Assembly (NCBI GenBank): GCA_036266715.1
Contig: DATAXS010000022.1
Location: 1 to 7,642 of the forward strand
DNA length: 7,642 bases
Source of the DNA: DATAXS01 sp036266715
GTDB lineage: Bacteria > Patescibacteriota > Minisyncoccia > UBA6257 > 2-01-FULL-56-20
Direction of reading: 5' to 3'
The position numbers and the translations under genes are program-made. How positions within the stretch are numbered: position 1 is the first letter of the stretch; each line of letters opens with the position of its first letter. Shown in pieces: positions 1-6,368 of this stretch. The notes beneath the pieces were generated by a model that saw only the letters and a program-made list of their open reading frames with translations, searched no databases and was not told the origin of the DNA.

Positions 1-1498
1 AGCGCGTGGTTGCGGCAACCGACATGAACATGGATTGGGCCGTCGCAAGGCCTCCCGCCGCGCCCGTGCCGCCCGTACCGAAGGTTGCCGCCCCGCCCGT
101 GCCGAACATGGGCAGATTTATCTGCGTGATCCATTTTCTCCAGACGCCTGCGGCAAGGATATAGATGAAGGGGAGGGTTGGCAGGAGATGGCGGAAACCG
201 ATGTTAAGCGGGGCCTGCATGCTGTATCCCCAGTAGATGATGATGAAGAGCGCCATGGAAAATTCGGCAAAGTTCACGCCGATATAATCAATGATGCGCC
301 GCCACCTGCCACGGCCTTCCCGTTTGTCGCGCCGGAGCATCCACCAGAGCGCGAGCACGAGCGCGAGGAGCACAATGATGAGCGTGGGAATGGTTTCTTT
401 AATAAGGAAGAGCACCGGAAAATAGATCCATCCGCCGCTTTCGCGTATCTGGCCCAGGAAGTAGATGGTGTTGCCGCCATCCACGCGCTGGAGCGACATT
501 AAAAGTCCGAGCAAGTATTCTGCATACGGCCGGAGCAGGGTGCTGTGCGCCATAAAGATATCCGCGTCGGCAAAGCACCGCATGCCGTTGCACAGTTGGC
601 CGGCGGGCGTGGCACCGCCCGCAAAGGAGCCGAGGAGATATTGCGTGTCAGAAAGTTGTTTGGCGGGAGAATAATTAACAGTGAAAAGGAAATAGACCGG
701 GTAGACGATACACACGTAGCCGATCGCAAAAATGAGGATGAGCCGCCAGAGCCATTTGAGCCCGCGCAGGAAAAATGTTTTTACGCGCGCGCGGGCGGAA
801 TGCCAGTCAATGATCGTGTTCCGTAGCCAGAGGACGAACGCAAGGAGAATATAGAGAGGGATAAGGAGCGGCGTGGAAAATTTGGTGAGCTGGGCCACGC
901 CGAACGAGAGCCCCGCGAACCAAAGATATTTTCTGGAAGGCTTTTCCACATATTTCAAAAAATAATAGAACGAAAAGATGGTGCCGAACGCGGCACCCAC
1001 GTCCGTCGTCACGTAGTGGCCCTGCGCGAGGACGGTGGGCGAGAGCGCGAAGAGCGTGGCGGGCAAAAGCGCCCACCAGTCACCCATGAGCCCGCGTGCA
1101 AGGAGCCAGATAAAGAGGACGACGAGGAGCGTAATGAGAATAGGCAAAACGCGCGCGGTGTCTATTATCTCGTTTGCATTATTCCCCACGCCGTACAAAA
1201 ATTGGTAGCCCATGTCCCATTCGCCGTTCACCTCCGTGGTCCATGCAGTGCTCGTCGTGGGGAAGGTGGGGTTGATGAAGAGCACGGGGAGCGCCGCGAG
1301 TGCTTTAATGAGCGGCGGATGCTCGGGATTCAGGTTGTAGCTCAAATCATGCACGTAGCCGTAGCCGGCGGGGATGTGGGCGAGTTCGTCCACGATCGCG
1401 GAATCGGTATGCGCGGCATAGAGCATGAAGGAGAATGAAATGACGCAGATAAGTACAAGGGCCCACACAGCGAATCGGGAAGAGATTTTTTGAAACAT
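1..1498 (-). CDS. GT39/PMT-like polytopic membrane glycosyltransferase, 3'-partial
   Basis: The minus-strand frame is open from ATG at 1498 to the window edge: 499 codons with no stop, C-terminus missing. It resembles the GT-C fold dolichyl-phosphate-mannose/ArnT-type transferases (GT39, PMT family), which move a sugar from a polyprenyl-phosphate donor to protein or lipid on the outer membrane face. A first membrane helix spans about residues 9-29. It is followed by the extracytoplasmic acidic pair D37-E38 in VDELAHIPAGYGYVH and by NPEHPPLIKALAALP (57-71), both family hallmarks. HYVTTD (161-166) gives a second conserved Asp, and GFRHLLPTLPFIYILAAG near residue 445 matches the conserved late helix. 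Several further hydrophobic segments are present. The last 35 visible residues are Gly/Ala/Thr-rich (FGTGGAATFGTGGTGAAGG) and unlike the usual enzyme. Donor and acceptor cannot be inferred. It is divergent from the DUF4012 gene. Family assignment is firm; the substrate is unknown. Confidence 0.88.
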   Translation of the reverse strand, partial: MFQKISSRFAVWALVLICVISFSFMLYAAHTDSAIVDELAHIPAGYGYVHDLSYNLNPEHPPLIKALAALPVLFINPTFPTTSTAWTTEVNGEWDMGYQFLYGVGNNANEIIDTARVLPILITLLVVLFIWLLARGLMGDWWALLPATLFALSPTVLAQGHYVTTDVGAAFGTIFSFYYFLKYVEKPSRKYLWFAGLSFGVAQLTKFSTPLLIPLYILLAFVLWLRNTIIDWHSARARVKTFFLRGLKWLWRLILIFAIGYVCIVYPVYFLFTVNYSPAKQLSDTQYLLGSFAGGATPAGQLCNGMRCFADADIFMAHSTLLRPYAEYLLGLLMSLQRVDGGNTIYFLGQIRESGGWIYFPVLFLIKETIPTLIIVLLALVLALWWMLRRDKREGRGRWRRIIDYIGVNFAEFSMALFIIIYWGYSMQAPLNIGFRHLLPTLPFIYILAAGVWRKWITQINLPMFGTGGAATFGTGGTGAAGGLATAQSMFMSVAATTR

Positions 1499-1505
1499 TG
1501 ATTTT

Positions 1506-1511
1506 ATTATA
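1506..1511 (-). promoter_or_regulatory. -10 box TATAAT of the glycosyltransferase gene, leaderless start
   Basis: A perfect TATAAT reads on the minus strand and is separated from the ATG by seven bases (AAAATCA). That is the normal distance from a -10 box to the transcription start, so the mRNA probably begins at or next to the A of the ATG. There is no Shine-Dalgarno. At 17-bp spacing the -35 position is GGCGAG, not a TTGACA match, and lies inside the left arm of the inverted repeat at 1524-1594. Confidence 0.6.
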
Positions 1512-1523
1512 GCGCAATCTACC

Positions 1524-1594
1524 GCCCTCTCGCCATTCTGCTTTTTGGCGAACTCGTCTCTCGTGCGAGCCAAAAAGCAGAATGGCGAGAGGGC
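1524..1594. repeat. Perfect 26-bp inverted repeat between divergent genes
   Basis: The arms 1524-1549 and 1569-1594 are exact reverse complements (26/26) around a 19-base spacer. Reading outward, each arm begins GCCAAAAAGCAG and ends GGCGAGAGGGC. Each arm's outer end lies exactly 12 bases from an outward-facing -10 box (TATAAT at 1511-1506 on minus; TAAAGT at 1607-1612 on plus). The element is therefore symmetric with respect to both promoters. It cannot be a normal terminator, because both neighbouring genes start here. It may be a shared operator or upstream promoter element, a DNA cruciform, or a small palindromic insertion. The repeat is seen directly; its role is inferred. Confidence 0.9.
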
Positions 1595-1603
1595 CCGTGG
1601 TCG

Positions 1604-1612
1604 TGTTAAAGT
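1604..1612 (+). promoter_or_regulatory. Extended -10 (TGT-TAAAGT) of the DUF4012 gene
   Basis: TGTTAAAGT fits an extended -10 (TGN followed by a TATAAT-like hexamer, TAAAGT). Six bases separate it from the ATG at 1619, which suggests a leaderless transcript. No Shine-Dalgarno is present. As on the other side of the palindrome, the -35 position at 17-bp spacing is GGCGAG inside the repeat arm. Confidence 0.45.
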
Positions 1613-1618
1613 AATGCT

Positions 1619-3724
1619 ATGAGTTTAAAAAAGCGCGACGATGACGTGCGTCCGGAAGACCTTATCAAGGTGATCAAGAAGGAGCCGGAAGATAAGGGAT
1701 TGAAGAATATTCCCGTGACGCCCGGGAATTACGGGAAGTTTATGGGCAACCGTCCGCCGCTCCCGCGCGGCATCGTGTGGGGGATCGTGGGACTCGTCGC
1801 ATTCTTCGTAGTCGGCTTTCTCACGGTATTCTTTGTGGTGCGGGGCAAAGTGCAGACATCGCTTGCCACCAATGCCACCGCGCTCCGTGCGGGCGTGGCG
1901 GATCTTCAAGATTTGAACACCGCATCCGCAACGGAGGAGTTCAGCGCACTTGCGGAGGCGAACGGAAGTTCCTCCGGCATTGGCAGCGTTATGAGCGCGT
2001 TCGGTTTTCTCTTTAAAGGCGGCACGAGCGCGCTTTCTTCATTTTCCAATCTTGCAGGAGAGCTCGCCACATTTTCCACCGAACTGAACTCGCTCCAGAC
2101 GAACGGTTTTGCGTTCTTGGTGAGCGGACAGGGAGGCGCGCTCATTACGGAGCTTTCGTCGCTCCGCGACACCATGAACGCAATAAGCGACACAAGCAAC
2201 GACCTCTCGAACGCGGTATCCCTCGCGGGCGGCAGTTCATCGCTTGGCGAGAACAATGACGTGCAGACGTATCTTTCGCTCCAGTCCCAACTCGCGAGCG
2301 CGGAAAATTTTCTGAACGTGTTCATCCCGTGGCTTTCCGAACCCACGACGCACCACATGCTCGTGTTCCTTGATAATCCTTCCGAGATGCGCCCGGGCGG
2401 CGGATTTCTTGGGAGCTATGCGGATATTTCCATCGCAAGCGGGAATATCACGAATGTTTCCGTGCACGACATTGCGGACGCCGACCTTGCGTTTACCAAA
2501 AACGTGGTTCCCCCGCAGCAGCTGCAGCTCATTGTGACGCGTTGGCGGCCGGCCGATGCGAACTGGTTCTTTGATTTCCCGACCTCGGCGTCAAAGACAA
2601 TCCAGTTTTTTGATGAATCGACGTTGTACGCGCCGACCTCTACCGCCGCTACGGGCGCCGCCGCTTCTTCTACCGCGGGTACCACGCCCATTGACGGCGC
2701 GATTGCGGTCACGCCGCAGGTGGTGAACGATCTGCTCTCCATGACCGGCCCGATCACGGTCGGCGCGCCCACGACCACTTTTACCTCGGACAATTTCCTC
2801 GTGCAGATACAAAAGATCGTCCAAGATGGTCAGGCGACGGATGCCACGTATCCCAAGCAGGTGCTTCGCAACCTCTCTCAGGCCATCTTCGCCGACCTCG
2901 CGTCTTCCACGGACGACCAAAAGGCAGAACTGCTTTCAGATGCGGAAAATTGGGTCGCGGACCGCGACGTAATGGTCTATTTTGAAGACCCGACCCTTGA
3001 GAATTTTGTGCAAGAATATGGCGCATCGGGCGAGGTCTACCAGTTGCCGCAGACCTTTAACGGCGATTATTTTGCGGATGTGGATGCGAACGTGGGCGGA
3101 GGAAAGTCCGACCTCTACGTTTCAAGCACGGTGCAATACACGGCCGAAATTAATGCCGACGGGACGCTCACCGACAATGTGACGATCACCCGCGCGCACC
3201 ACGGAAACAAGAGCCCGTACTGGTGGTACCAAACGACGAATCAGGACTACTTGCAACTTTTTGTGCCGGAAGGGTCCACACTCCAGGACGAGACAGGCGG
3301 CGTTATAAAAAAAATAACCGCGCCCGTTAACTACGCAAAAAGCGGCTATTCCACGGATCCCACGGTCGTGACGCTTGAGGCGAGCACCACGCCGCTCTTT
3401 ACGTACCCGGCCGTCACGGAACACGACGAGTCCGGCAAGGAAGTGTTCGCCACGTGGTCCACCGTAAAGGCGGGCGCGTCCACGCAATTGAACTTTGATT
3501 ACACGCACAGTCTTTTCCTGCCGCCCGCGGCTGGCGTGCAGTACCAATTTATTTTTGAAAAAGAAGCAGGCACTTCGCGCGAGTACCAGATCGAGATAGA
3601 CGCGCCGCTGGGATATGTGTTTGCGGAGAATGGTCTCGCATCGTACGACTATGATTCGGATACCGACGGACCGATGCCCGGGACGATGGTGGTCAATTTG
3701 ACGCTCCAGCCGCTGCAGGATTGA
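1619..3724 (+). CDS. DUF4012 domain-containing membrane-anchored surface protein (701 aa)
   Basis: The protein has a charged cytoplasmic N-terminus (about 1-50), one membrane helix (about 51-74, GIVWGIVGLVAFFVVGFLTV), a helical Ser/Ala-rich region, then the large extracytoplasmic DUF4012 domain. Diagnostic motifs are NPSEMRPGGGFLGSY (253-267), a DANWFFDFPTSA segment around N315-W316, and DGAIAVTPQVVNDLLSMTGP starting at D359. An Ala/Thr/Ser linker (about 340-356) interrupts the domain. The C-terminal part is beta-rich, with an ITRAHHGNKSPYWWY stretch. DUF4012 has no proven biochemical role. It is common in CPR and some Gram-positive genomes near envelope and glycosylation genes, as here beside a GT39 enzyme. 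The start is well defined: an in-frame TAA lies four codons upstream (1607-1609). Length and architecture look intact. Confidence 0.9.
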   Translation: MSLKKRDDDVRPEDLIKVIKKEPEDKGLKNIPVTPGNYGKFMGNRPPLPRGIVWGIVGLVAFFVVGFLTVFFVVRGKVQTSLATNATALRAGVADLQDLNTASATEEFSALAEANGSSSGIGSVMSAFGFLFKGGTSALSSFSNLAGELATFSTELNSLQTNGFAFLVSGQGGALITELSSLRDTMNAISDTSNDLSNAVSLAGGSSSLGENNDVQTYLSLQSQLASAENFLNVFIPWLSEPTTHHMLVFLDNPSEMRPGGGFLGSYADISIASGNITNVSVHDIADADLAFTKNVVPPQQLQLIVTRWRPADANWFFDFPTSASKTIQFFDESTLYAPTSTAATGAAASSTAGTTPIDGAIAVTPQVVNDLLSMTGPITVGAPTTTFTSDNFLVQIQKIVQDGQATDATYPKQVLRNLSQAIFADLASSTDDQKAELLSDAENWVADRDVMVYFEDPTLENFVQEYGASGEVYQLPQTFNGDYFADVDANVGGGKSDLYVSSTVQYTAEINADGTLTDNVTITRAHHGNKSPYWWYQTTNQDYLQLFVPEGSTLQDETGGVIKKITAPVNYAKSGYSTDPTVVTLEASTTPLFTYPAVTEHDESGKEVFATWSTVKAGASTQLNFDYTHSLFLPPAAGVQYQFIFEKEAGTSREYQIEIDAPLGYVFAENGLASYDYDSDTDGPMPGTMVVNLTLQPLQD

Positions 3725-3811
3725 TCCTCTCCGACCAGTTCTTTTTCTTTTAATAAATTTTTAATGCGCGCGAGCTTTCAAATTATCTGAAAACAAGCTA
3801 CCTTATGAGTG
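3725..3811 (+). promoter_or_regulatory. Intergenic spacer with possible lepA -10 box (TACCTT)
   Basis: This 87-base AT-rich spacer has no convincing terminator hairpin after the DUF4012 gene; a T-rich stretch at about 3741-3762 lacks a GC stem. TACCTT at 3799-3804 is a possible -10 element exactly seven bases before the ATG at 3812, consistent with a leaderless lepA mRNA. The match to consensus is modest and there is no clear -35. Read-through from the DUF4012 gene is also possible. Confidence 0.3.
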
Positions 3812-5602
3812 ATGAAGCACATCAGGAATTTCGTCATTATTGCCCACATTGACAGTGGGAAGTCCACGCTTGCCGACCGTTTGCTCGAGATTACGGGCAC
3901 GGTGCCGATGCGCTCCATGAGGGCGCAGTATTTGGACCGGCTGCCGTTGGAGCGCGAGCGGGGGATAACCATAAAGATGGCGCCTGTCCGGATGGAATAT
4001 GCAACGAGCGGTGCAAGCGGTGAAAAATATATTTTGAACTTGATAGACACGCCCGGACACTCGGATTTTTCGTATGAGGTCTCGCGCGCGCTCGCGGCGG
4101 TGGAGGGCGGCATCATTTTGGTGGACGCCACAAAAGGCATCCAGGCGCAGACGCTTTCCAATTTGCGCGCGGCGCAGAAAGCCGGACTCACGCTTATTCC
4201 CGCGGTAAACAAAATTGATCTCGCGCTTCCGCAGCTTGAATCGGTGGTCCAGGCGACGGCCGACCTCCTCGGCGTGCCAAAAGAAAAAGTATTCCGCATT
4301 TCCGCAAAGACGGGCGCGGGCGTGAAGGAGCTTTTGGAAGAGGTCATCCGCACGGTACCCTCGCCCGATGCCGGCAAAGAAGAAACGACCGCGGCGCGTG
4401 CGCTCATTTTTGACTCGCTCTACGACGACCATAAAGGCATCATCGCCTTTGCGCGCGTGTTCGGCGGGGAATTCGGCGGCACGGACGATATGCAGCTTTT
4501 GGCCACAAAAACAAAGTTCAAGCCGAAAGAGGTGGGCTATTTTTCCCCAGACCTCAAGGTTTCGGCCGCGCTCAAGAACGGCGAGATCGGCTATGTGGCG
4601 ACCGGCCTCAAAGAGCCGACGCTCGTAAAGATCGGCGATACTATCGTGCTCGGCGGCGCGGCCAAGCAGGTCGGACTTGCCGGATACCGCGAAGTGGCAC
4701 CGGTGGTTTTTATCTCGTTCTACCCGGATGGTGCCACTAAATTCGAGGACCTCAAGCGTGCGTTGGAGCGCCTGCGGCTCACGGACGCGGCGCTCTCCTT
4801 TGAACCGGATGCGAACGAGGCCTTGGGCCGCGGGCTCAAAGTGGGATTCCTCGGCCAGCTCCACTTTGAAATTACCGCAGGCCGTTTGAAGGACGAATTC
4901 CATCTGGAATTTTTGACGAGCTTTCCTTCCATTGCCTACCGCGTGCAAGACCACGGCACGACGATGGTCATAAAGCAGGCACAGGATTTTCCGGACAAGC
5001 CGGAAAAAGTGTGGGAGCCCCTCGTGGACCTGGAAATTCTCACGCCGCAAAAATATTTGAGCGCGGTCGTCAACTTGCAGACGGTGTACGACATAGAGAT
5101 CGCGGAGGTGCGAAACATTGGCGACAATCTTCTCGTCATGGCAAAAATGGCTTTGCGGGAACTTATCCGGGATTTTGACGACAGGTTGAAATCGGTTTCT
5201 CAGGGCTACGCGTCGTTCACGTACGAGATTTCGGGCGAACGGGAGGCCGATGTGGAAAAATTGGAGATACTCATCATAGACGAGGTGATACCGGCCTTGA
5301 CGCGCATTGTGCCCAAAAAAGATATTGAGCGCGAGGGCAGGCACACCGTTGAGCGATTGAAAGAACTTTTGCCGCAGGAGCAGTTTTCGCAGGCGCTCCA
5401 GGCCAGGGCGCTTGGCCGCATTGTGGCGCGCGAGACGATTCCCGCCATGAAGAAAGCTCTCGGCGACTTTGGTAAGAACGGCGGCGACCGCACGCGCAAG
5501 ATGAAGCTTTGGAAGAAGCAGGCGCGTGGCAAGGAACGTCTGCAGAGCATGGCGCGCGTGGACATTTCACCGGAGGTGTTCCGGGAGATCCTCAAAAAAT
5601 AA
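3812..5602 (+). CDS. lepA: Elongation factor 4 (LepA) translational GTPase with H-to-S change in the P-loop
   Basis: LepA binds ribosomes and is linked to back-translocation and subunit biogenesis. Numbering here is from the ATG at 3812, which gives MKHIRNF and aligns with the family start; a GTG one codon earlier (3809) is an alternative. Visible parts: G1 AHIDSGKST (11-19), switch I LERERGITIK (46-55), G3 DTPGHSDFSYE (79-89) with the catalytic His, G4 NKID (133-136) and G5 SAKTG (164-168). Domain III carries VGFLGQLHFEI. The LepA-specific C-terminal domain carries IVARETIPAMKKAL and GGDRTRKMKLWKKQ. Domain order and length (596 aa) are normal for LepA. Two positions differ: the usual IDHGKST is IDSGKST, and the usual GHVDF is GHSDF. 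The C-terminal KCYGGD region is also altered (FGKNGGD). The assignment is LepA rather than TypA, on the C-terminal domain and overall match. Confidence 0.95.
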   Translation: MKHIRNFVIIAHIDSGKSTLADRLLEITGTVPMRSMRAQYLDRLPLERERGITIKMAPVRMEYATSGASGEKYILNLIDTPGHSDFSYEVSRALAAVEGGIILVDATKGIQAQTLSNLRAAQKAGLTLIPAVNKIDLALPQLESVVQATADLLGVPKEKVFRISAKTGAGVKELLEEVIRTVPSPDAGKEETTAARALIFDSLYDDHKGIIAFARVFGGEFGGTDDMQLLATKTKFKPKEVGYFSPDLKVSAALKNGEIGYVATGLKEPTLVKIGDTIVLGGAAKQVGLAGYREVAPVVFISFYPDGATKFEDLKRALERLRLTDAALSFEPDANEALGRGLKVGFLGQLHFEITAGRLKDEFHLEFLTSFPSIAYRVQDHGTTMVIKQAQDFPDKPEKVWEPLVDLEILTPQKYLSAVVNLQTVYDIEIAEVRNIGDNLLVMAKMALRELIRDFDDRLKSVSQGYASFTYEISGEREADVEKLEILIIDEVIPALTRIVPKKDIEREGRHTVERLKELLPQEQFSQALQARALGRIVARETIPAMKKALGDFGKNGGDRTRKMKLWKKQARGKERLQSMARVDISPEVFREILKK

Positions 5603-5630
5603 AAGCAGCGGGATGCGAGATCCCGCTGCT
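5594..5630 (-). terminator. Intrinsic terminator of the 59-aa gene; hairpin shared with the lepA 3' end
   Basis: An 11-bp perfect stem (5604-5614 with 5620-5630, AGCAGCGGGAT) has a 5-base loop. On the minus strand it is followed by a T-rich tract (TTTTATTTTTT), the form of an intrinsic terminator for the 59-aa gene. It begins one base after the lepA stop codon. On the plus strand no T-run follows the hairpin, so for lepA it would be at most a weak terminator or an mRNA 3'-end stabiliser. Confidence 0.8.
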
Positions 5631-5647
5631 GAAAACCGAGGAAAGGG

Positions 5648-5827
5648 CTAGACGGTGAAAGTGTAGTTGAGCGTTTTGGGAGAAATCCTTCTCGTTTCGT
5701 CGATCACGTTGTGAATGGCCATCTGCTTCTCGGTGACACGGGCCGCGAGGATGCTTATCGCGATTTCCACAGCTCTGCGCGCATCTTTCCGCAAATGCAG
5801 CCTTTTTGGTTTTCTGTCTCGCTTCAT
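5648..5827 (-). CDS. Small basic protein of unknown function (59 aa)
   Basis: I do not recognise this protein. It starts MKRDRKPKRLHLRKDARRAV and ends RRISPKTLNYTFTV. The first 19 residues are very basic (11 Lys/Arg); the middle (about 19-45) looks like one amphipathic helix (VEIAISILAARV). There is no signal peptide or membrane segment. Support for a real gene: ATG preceded at 4 bases by GGGGAGG, a TATAAT box upstream, and an intrinsic terminator directly after the stop. The basic, helical character could suit nucleic-acid or ribosome binding, but that is a guess. It converges on lepA and diverges from the ftsB-like gene. Confidence 0.72.
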   Translation of the reverse strand: MKRDRKPKRLHLRKDARRAVEIAISILAARVTEKQMAIHNVIDETRRISPKTLNYTFTV

Positions 5828-5831
5828 AATG

Positions 5832-5857
5832 CCTCCCCGACTTCTTCTAATATTATA
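5832..5857 (-). promoter_or_regulatory. Shine-Dalgarno (GGGGAGG) and -10 (TATAAT) of the 59-aa gene
   Basis: On the minus strand GGGGAGG (5838-5832) lies 4 bases before the ATG, and a perfect TATAAT (5857-5852) lies 13 bases further upstream. The -35 region has no good TTGACA match. The Shine-Dalgarno fixes the start codon and contrasts with the large genes of the window, which have none. Confidence 0.6.
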
Positions 5858-5876
5858 TACTTTAGCCTAGGTTTTC

Positions 5877-5885
5877 TGCTATGCT
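5877..5885 (+). promoter_or_regulatory. Possible extended -10 (TGC-TATGCT) of the ftsB-like gene
   Basis: TGCTATGCT matches an extended -10. Transcription starting about seven bases later (near 5892) would give a leader of only about five bases before ATG 5897. It lies 19 bases from the oppositely directed TATAAT of the 59-aa gene, so the two promoters would share one short control region. There is no -35 match. Confidence 0.35.
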
Positions 5886-5896
5886 GAAGAAAATCC

Positions 5897-6187
5897 ATGA
5901 TGAAGATATTGGGCATTGCCGCGCTTTCCGTGATGTTTGTGTTCATCGCCATACGGGTGTACGGATTTTTTGCGCAGGAGCGGGAACTTGGCGCGGACCT
6001 TGCGGACATTCAAACGCAGCTTACGAAGGCCCAGACGACGGAAACCAATTTGCAACTTGAGGTGCAATATCTTGCGAACCCGCTCAATTTGGAAAAAGAG
6101 TTGCGGGCGCAGTTCAATTATAAGAAGCCGGGCGAGACGATGCTCATCATTGTTTCCGGGTCCACCTCGACGCCGGGCACGGATTAG
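5897..6187 (+). CDS. FtsB/DivIC-like septum formation initiator protein (96 aa)
   Basis: A small bitopic protein of the septum formation initiator family (FtsB/DivIC), part of the FtsB-FtsL-FtsQ divisome complex that activates septal peptidoglycan synthesis. A short N-terminus leads into a membrane helix at about 3-24 (KILGIAALSVMFVFIAIRVY). A periplasmic coiled coil follows (about 27-60, with regular Leu spacing), then the family hallmark NPLNLEKELRAQFNYKKPGE (61-80), ending in a hydrophobic strand TMLIIV and a short Ser/Thr/Pro tail. Length is typical. Start: tandem ATGs at 5897 and 5900; either is possible, and no good Shine-Dalgarno separates them. tRNA-Gly follows after 20 bases, so the two may be co-transcribed. 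Confidence 0.85.
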   Translation: MMKILGIAALSVMFVFIAIRVYGFFAQERELGADLADIQTQLTKAQTTETNLQLEVQYLANPLNLEKELRAQFNYKKPGETMLIIVSGSTSTPGTD

Positions 6188-6207
6188 TCTACATTAATAA
6201 AGCCGCT

Positions 6208-6278
6208 GCGGGTGTAGTACAGTGGCAGTACAATAGCTTCCCAAGCTATGGACGAGGGTTCGATTCCCTTCACCCGCT
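6208..6278 (+). tRNA. tRNA-Gly (anticodon CCC)
   Basis: A full 71-base cloverleaf can be drawn. Acceptor GCGGGTG (6208-6214) pairs with CACCCGC (6271-6277), with discriminator T6278. The D stem is GTAC/GTAC with loop AGTGGCA. The anticodon stem is ATAGC/GCTAT around TTCCCAA, giving anticodon CCC (6240-6242), which reads GGG. The T stem is GAGGG/CCCTT (one G-T pair) with loop TTCGATT. U73 is normal for tRNA-Gly. The 3' CCA is not encoded and must be added by CCA-adding enzyme. There is no clear promoter of its own. Confidence 0.96.
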
Positions 6279-6358
6279 CACGCAAAGAAGGACACCCATA
6301 TTTTCAGACAGAGTACGGAGCCACACTGTCCAAAAATATGGGTGTCCTTCTTTGCGTG
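6279..6358. repeat. Perfect 26-bp inverted repeat abutting the tRNA-Gly 3' end
   Basis: The arms 6279-6304 and 6333-6358 are exact reverse complements (CACGCAAAGAAGG... with ...CCTTCTTTGCGTG). After a 2-base mismatch, an inner 5-bp extension GACAG/CTGTC (6307-6311 with 6326-6330) leaves a 14-base loop. The left arm starts at the base after the tRNA discriminator. No T-tract follows the right arm, so it is not a textbook terminator, although so strong a stem would form in any read-through transcript and could set the tRNA 3' end. The arms share no sequence with the repeat at 1524-1594. Confidence 0.9.
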
Positions 6359-6368
6359 TTGTGTTGAT

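Noticed and set aside
35..1438. Several plus-strand open frames (such as 35-502 and 1016-1438)
   Set aside because: They are antisense to the continuous GT39 reading frame, which I followed codon by codon from 1498 to 2 without a stop.
3805..3852. Out-of-frame ATG at 3805 with a 15-codon frame overlapping the lepA start
   Set aside because: It could be a tiny upstream ORF, but with no ribosome-binding site and a likely transcription start at about 3812 it would not be on the mRNA.
3803..5344. A 513-codon open frame on the strand opposite lepA
   Set aside because: lepA is certain from its motifs. The antisense frame encodes an Arg/His/Phe-rich sequence with no recognisable domain and is a by-product of GC-rich codon use.
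3812..5602. TypA/BipA as identity of the GTPase
   Set aside because: IRNFVIIAHID..KSTLADR, the LPLERERGITIK switch and the RKMKLWKKQ C-terminal domain match LepA; TypA has a different start and C-terminus.
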